Positions 61,359 to 64,000 of a stretch of 64,000 nucleotides of DNA are shown here, piece after piece. The DNA comes from Motilibacter aurantiacus (GTDB lineage Bacteria > Actinomycetota > Actinomycetes > Motilibacterales > Motilibacteraceae). Below the pieces are notes generated by a model. It worked only from the letters and a program-made list of their open reading frames with translations. It was not told the origin of the DNA and did not search any database. Each line of letters begins with the position of its first letter. The first letter of the stretch is position 1. The position numbers and the translations under genes are program-made. The stretch covers positions 30,225 through 94,224 of the forward strand of contig NZ_JAANNO010000006.1 in assembly GCF_011250645.1 (NCBI RefSeq), given 5' to 3'.

Positions 61359-62582
61359 TCATTTGATCAGGTCGAAGACCCCGAAGATCGGCATGTAGAG
61401 CGCGATGATCATCGACCCGATGACGCCGCCGAGCACCGCGATCATCAACGGCTCGATGAGGCTGGTCAGCGACTCCGCCGTCGCCTCGACCTCCTGGTCG
61501 TAGAAGTCGGAGATCTTGTGCAGCATCGTGTCGAGCGCCCCGGTGTCCTCGCCGACCACGAGCATCTGCACGACCATCGGCGGGAAGACGGAGTGGCGCT
61601 CGAGCGGCCTCGCCAGCGACTCTCCACGGCGCACGGCCTCCGAGACGTCCGTGACCGCACGCTGCAGCACGACGTTGCCCGCGGTCGAGCCGACGATCTC
61701 CAGCGACTGCAGGATCGGGACTCCGGAACGCATCATCGTGCCCAGGTTGCGGGTGAAGCGGCTCAGCGCGATCTTCTGCGACAGCTTCCCGAAGATCGGC
61801 AGCTTGAGCTTGATGGGGTCGAGGACGTTGCGCACCTGCGGCTTGTGCTTCACCTTCGGCCAGGTGAACAAGGAGACGATGCCGGCCAGGACCAGGGCGG
61901 GCGCGACCACCTTCAGCGCCGAGGAGAGGAAGACGAGCGCCTTGGTCGGCGCGGGCAGCTCACCGCCGAGATCGCTGAACATGTTGGCGAAGACCGGCAC
62001 GACGAACAGCAGCATGCCGACGACGGCGAGGATGGCGATCACGAACACGACGACCGGATAGGTCATCGCCGACTTGATCTTGCCGCGGAGCTTGACCTCG
62101 GCCTCGTAGTTCTCCGCGATCTGCAGGAGCACCGAGTCCAGGAAGCCGCCGACCTCACCGGCCCGGCACATGCTGACGAACAGGGGCGGGAACGCGTTGG
62201 GGTGCTTGGCCAGTGCCGAGGAGAGCGAGATGCCGGACTCGATGTCGGCCCGCACGAGGCCGAGGACGCGGGCGAGCTCCTGGTTCTCGGTCTGGGAGGA
62301 CAGGATGTCGAGTGCCCGCAGCAGCGAGAGCCCGGAGTTGATCATCGTCGCGAACTGCCGCGACATGACCGCGAGGTCCTTGAGCGTGACGCGCTTGCTC
62401 AGGCCGGGGATCGACAGCTCCTTCTGCAGCCCGGAGCCGGACTTCTTGACGCTCACCGGCGCGTAGCCCTGCGCCCGCAGCTTCGCCACGACGGCGGCCT
62501 GCGACTCGCCGGTCAGCTTGCCCTTGACCATCTGCCCCGAGCGGTCGCGGACGCTGTACTCGAACGTTGCGGTGGATGCCAT
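61359..62582 (-). CDS. pilC: Type IV pilus inner-membrane platform protein PilC
   Basis: PilC is the membrane platform turned by the pilus ATPases. The 407-residue protein has the N-terminal T2SSF-like start FEYSVRDRSGQMVKGKLTGES and two GspF domains (about 75-195 and 278-400). Each has the LSRQFATMINSGLSLLRAL or FTRNLGTMMRSGVPILQSLE pattern, and three membrane helices are present. ATG with GAGGAGG 8 nt upstream, 13 bp after the pilT stop. Confidence 0.95.
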   Translation of the reverse strand: MASTATFEYSVRDRSGQMVKGKLTGESQAAVVAKLRAQGYAPVSVKKSGSGLQKELSIPGLSKRVTLKDLAVMSRQFATMINSGLSLLRALDILSSQTENQELARVLGLVRADIESGISLSSALAKHPNAFPPLFVSMCRAGEVGGFLDSVLLQIAENYEAEVKLRGKIKSAMTYPVVVFVIAILAVVGMLLFVVPVFANMFSDLGGELPAPTKALVFLSSALKVVAPALVLAGIVSLFTWPKVKHKPQVRNVLDPIKLKLPIFGKLSQKIALSRFTRNLGTMMRSGVPILQSLEIVGSTAGNVVLQRAVTDVSEAVRRGESLARPLERHSVFPPMVVQMLVVGEDTGALDTMLHKISDFYDQEVEATAESLTSLIEPLMIAVLGGVIGSMIIALYMPIFGVFDLIK

Positions 62583-62595
62583 CGCTGCTGCCTCC

Positions 62596-63816
62596 TCAGG
62601 CCCGGCCTGCGAGGCGCTTGAAGTCCTCGACGTTGTGGCACTTCTCGAGCGCCGTGTCGTACGTGACGGTCCCCTGGCGCACCAGCTGCGCGAGGGACTG
62701 GTCGAGCGACTGCATGCCGTGCGCGGCACCGGCTTGCATCGCGGAGTAGATCTGGTGCGTCTTGCCGTCGCGGATCATGTTGCGGACCGCGGGGGTGACG
62801 ACGAGCACCTCCGCGGCAACGGTGCGGCCGGCGCCGTCCGCCCGCTTGACCAGCGTCTGGCAGACGACGCCCTGCAGCGCGCCGGCCAGCTGGGTGCGGA
62901 CCTGCTGCTGCTGGTGCGGAGGGAAGACGTCGATCAGCCGGTCGATGGTCTGTGCGGCGTCCTGGGTGTGCAGCGTCGCGAGCACGAGGTGGCCGGTCTC
63001 GGCCGCGGTGAGGGCCACGCCGATGGTCTCCAGGTCGCGCAGCTCGCCGACGAGGATGATGTCCGGGTCCTGGCGCAGCACGTGCTTGAGCGCGTCCTGG
63101 AACGACTTGGTGTCCTCGCCGACCTCGCGCTGGTTCACCAGGCAGCGCTGATGGCTGTGCAGGAACTCGATCGGGTCCTCGACGGTCATGATGTGGTCGC
63201 TACGGGTGCGGTTCGCCAGGTCGAGCAGCGCGGCCAGCGTCGTGGACTTGCCCGAGCCGGTCGGCCCGGTGACCAGCACGAAGCCGCGCTCGAGGGCCGC
63301 GAAGCCGGCGACCGCGGGCGGCACGTTCAGCTGCTCGAGCGGGCGGATCTGGAACGGGATCGTCCGGAAGACCGCGCCCAGCGAGTCGCGCTGGCGGTAG
63401 ACGTTGACGCGGAAGCGGGCCCGGCCGGGCATGCTGTACGCGAGGTCGAGCTCCAGCGTCTCCTCGAGCCGCTCGCGCTGACGCTGGGTGAGGATGCCGT
63501 AGACCGCCTGCTGCAGCACGGCGGGCTTGAGCACCGGCTGGCCCTCGATCTGGCGGAGCTCGCCGTCGACGCGCAGCGCCGGGCGCGCGCCGGCCGTGAG
63601 GTGCAGGTCGGAGGCTCCCAGGTCCAGGGTCGCCACGAGCAGGGCGCCGAGGTCGAGCGTCTCGGCCCCGGACGGCGCGGCGTGCCGTCCGGCGACTGCG
63701 GGCACCTCCCCGTGCCGCCGGGAGAGCGGCGTGGGCGCCTGCTCCTCGGCGGCTGCCTCGTCCGGGACCGCGTAGAACGCGTAGGGAGACGTCCCCGTCT
63801 GCGCGCGCTGGTCCAC
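62596..63816 (-). CDS. pilT: Type IV pilus retraction ATPase PilT
   Basis: PilT is a hexameric ATPase that depolymerises pili and drives twitching. The 406-residue protein has about 50 extra N-terminal residues, then the PilT core. Motifs are Walker A VTGPTGSGKSTTLAALL, the Asp box TVEDPIEFLH, Walker B IILVGELRDLETIGVALTAAETGHLV and the His box ATLHTQDAAQTIDRLID. The AIRNLIRE-like C-terminal region reads AVRNMIRDGKTHQIYSAMQ. GTG with GGAGG six bases upstream. pilB is expected upstream, outside the window. Confidence 0.95.
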   Translation of the reverse strand: MDQRAQTGTSPYAFYAVPDEAAAEEQAPTPLSRRHGEVPAVAGRHAAPSGAETLDLGALLVATLDLGASDLHLTAGARPALRVDGELRQIEGQPVLKPAVLQQAVYGILTQRQRERLEETLELDLAYSMPGRARFRVNVYRQRDSLGAVFRTIPFQIRPLEQLNVPPAVAGFAALERGFVLVTGPTGSGKSTTLAALLDLANRTRSDHIMTVEDPIEFLHSHQRCLVNQREVGEDTKSFQDALKHVLRQDPDIILVGELRDLETIGVALTAAETGHLVLATLHTQDAAQTIDRLIDVFPPHQQQQVRTQLAGALQGVVCQTLVKRADGAGRTVAAEVLVVTPAVRNMIRDGKTHQIYSAMQAGAAHGMQSLDQSLAQLVRQGTVTYDTALEKCHNVEDFKRLAGRA

Positions 63817-63868
63817 GCAAGGCCTCCTGACGCCGGCTGCCCCCGGGCCGGCGGCAGGTCTCCCCTCC

Positions 63869-63895
63869 TGATCGGCCGATGCGCTGCCGGGTTGA
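63869..63895 (-). promoter_or_regulatory. Sigma-28/WhiG-like promoter of pilT-pilC
   Basis: Minus strand TCAA (63895-63892), 15 nt, GCCGATCA (63876-63869). The -10 matches GCCGATAA at seven of eight positions. It lies about 50 nt before the pilT GTG and directly beside the tandem repeat. Confidence 0.65.
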
Positions 63896-63897
63896 GC

Positions 63898-64000
63898 GGC
63901 AGGAAGGCGGCAGGAAGGCGGCAGGAACGCGGCAGGAACGCGGCAGGAACGCGGCAGGGACGCGGCAGGAACGCGGCAGGAACGCGGCAGGAACGCGGCA
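63898..64000. repeat. 11-bp tandem repeat upstream of pilT-pilC
   Basis: Nine complete copies of GGCAGGAACGC run to the window edge with a partial tenth. The first two read GGCAGGAAGGC and the sixth GGCAGGGACGC; all others are identical. The array may continue past 64000. Confidence 0.95.

Overview
The window is about 74% GC by eye. It carries BldD, mIHF, a PriA without helicase motifs, and the gene order aroC-aroK-aroB-aroQ ... efp-nusB-bldD-pyrR-pyrB-pyrC-orf-carA-carB-pyrK-pyrD-pyrF-mihF-gmk-rpoZ-coaBC-metK-priA-def-fmt-rsmB. This is a chromosomal core of an Actinomycetota. Type IV pili, a chemoreceptor and WhiG/FliA-like promoters suggest a motile or surface-adhering lineage such as Kineosporiales, Motilibacterales or Frankiales; that placement is inference.

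Layout. 1-876: end of a membrane GGDEF diguanylate cyclase. 891-10399 (minus): translation, DNA-restart and cofactor genes (rsmB, fmt, def, priA, metK, coaBC, rpoZ, gmk, mihF). 10502-21083 (minus): complete UMP biosynthesis operon pyrR-B-C-orf-carA-carB-pyrK-pyrD-pyrF, preceded by a PyrR-binding RNA hairpin inside the 3' end of an M14 peptidase gene. 22185-23766: bldD and convergent nusB/efp. 24063-27019: two plus-strand accessory genes (secreted Fn3 protein, VOC protein). 27039-30280 (minus): shikimate genes. 30333-38883 (minus): type IV pilus genes (pilM-N-O-orf; pilV-W-X-pilD; pilA). 39091-41967 (minus): TetR, hydrolase, CcdA and TlpA-like genes. 42102-56348: an accessory region with a decayed cytochrome P450, rhodanese, a fused ECF sigma/anti-sigma, PRC-barrel protein, chemoreceptor, cell-wall amidase, ROK regulator with MFS transporter, sugar dehydrogenase, PaiB/EamA and a MocR regulator. 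56355-61057: argG, an N-acetylglutaminylglutamine synthetase and a hydrolase. 61359-63816 (minus): pilC and pilT, followed by an 11-bp tandem repeat running off the end.

The most notable pattern is regulatory. Each of the four pilus transcription units (pilA, pilV-W-X-pilD, pilM-N-O-orf, pilT-C) is preceded by T(A/C)AA, exactly 15 nt, then GCCGA(T/C)NN. This is the architecture of sigma-28/FliA/WhiG promoters (TAAA-N15-GCCGATAA). With a diguanylate cyclase and the c-di-GMP-binding BldD also present, this points to pili run by a WhiG/FliA-like developmental or motility sigma factor. Other readable control elements are a PyrR translational switch, a BldD autoregulatory box, an ArgR box on argG, direct repeats around overlapping start codons of a divergent MocR/EamA pair, and several strong hairpin terminators. 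Coordinates and starts were read by eye; no database search was possible.
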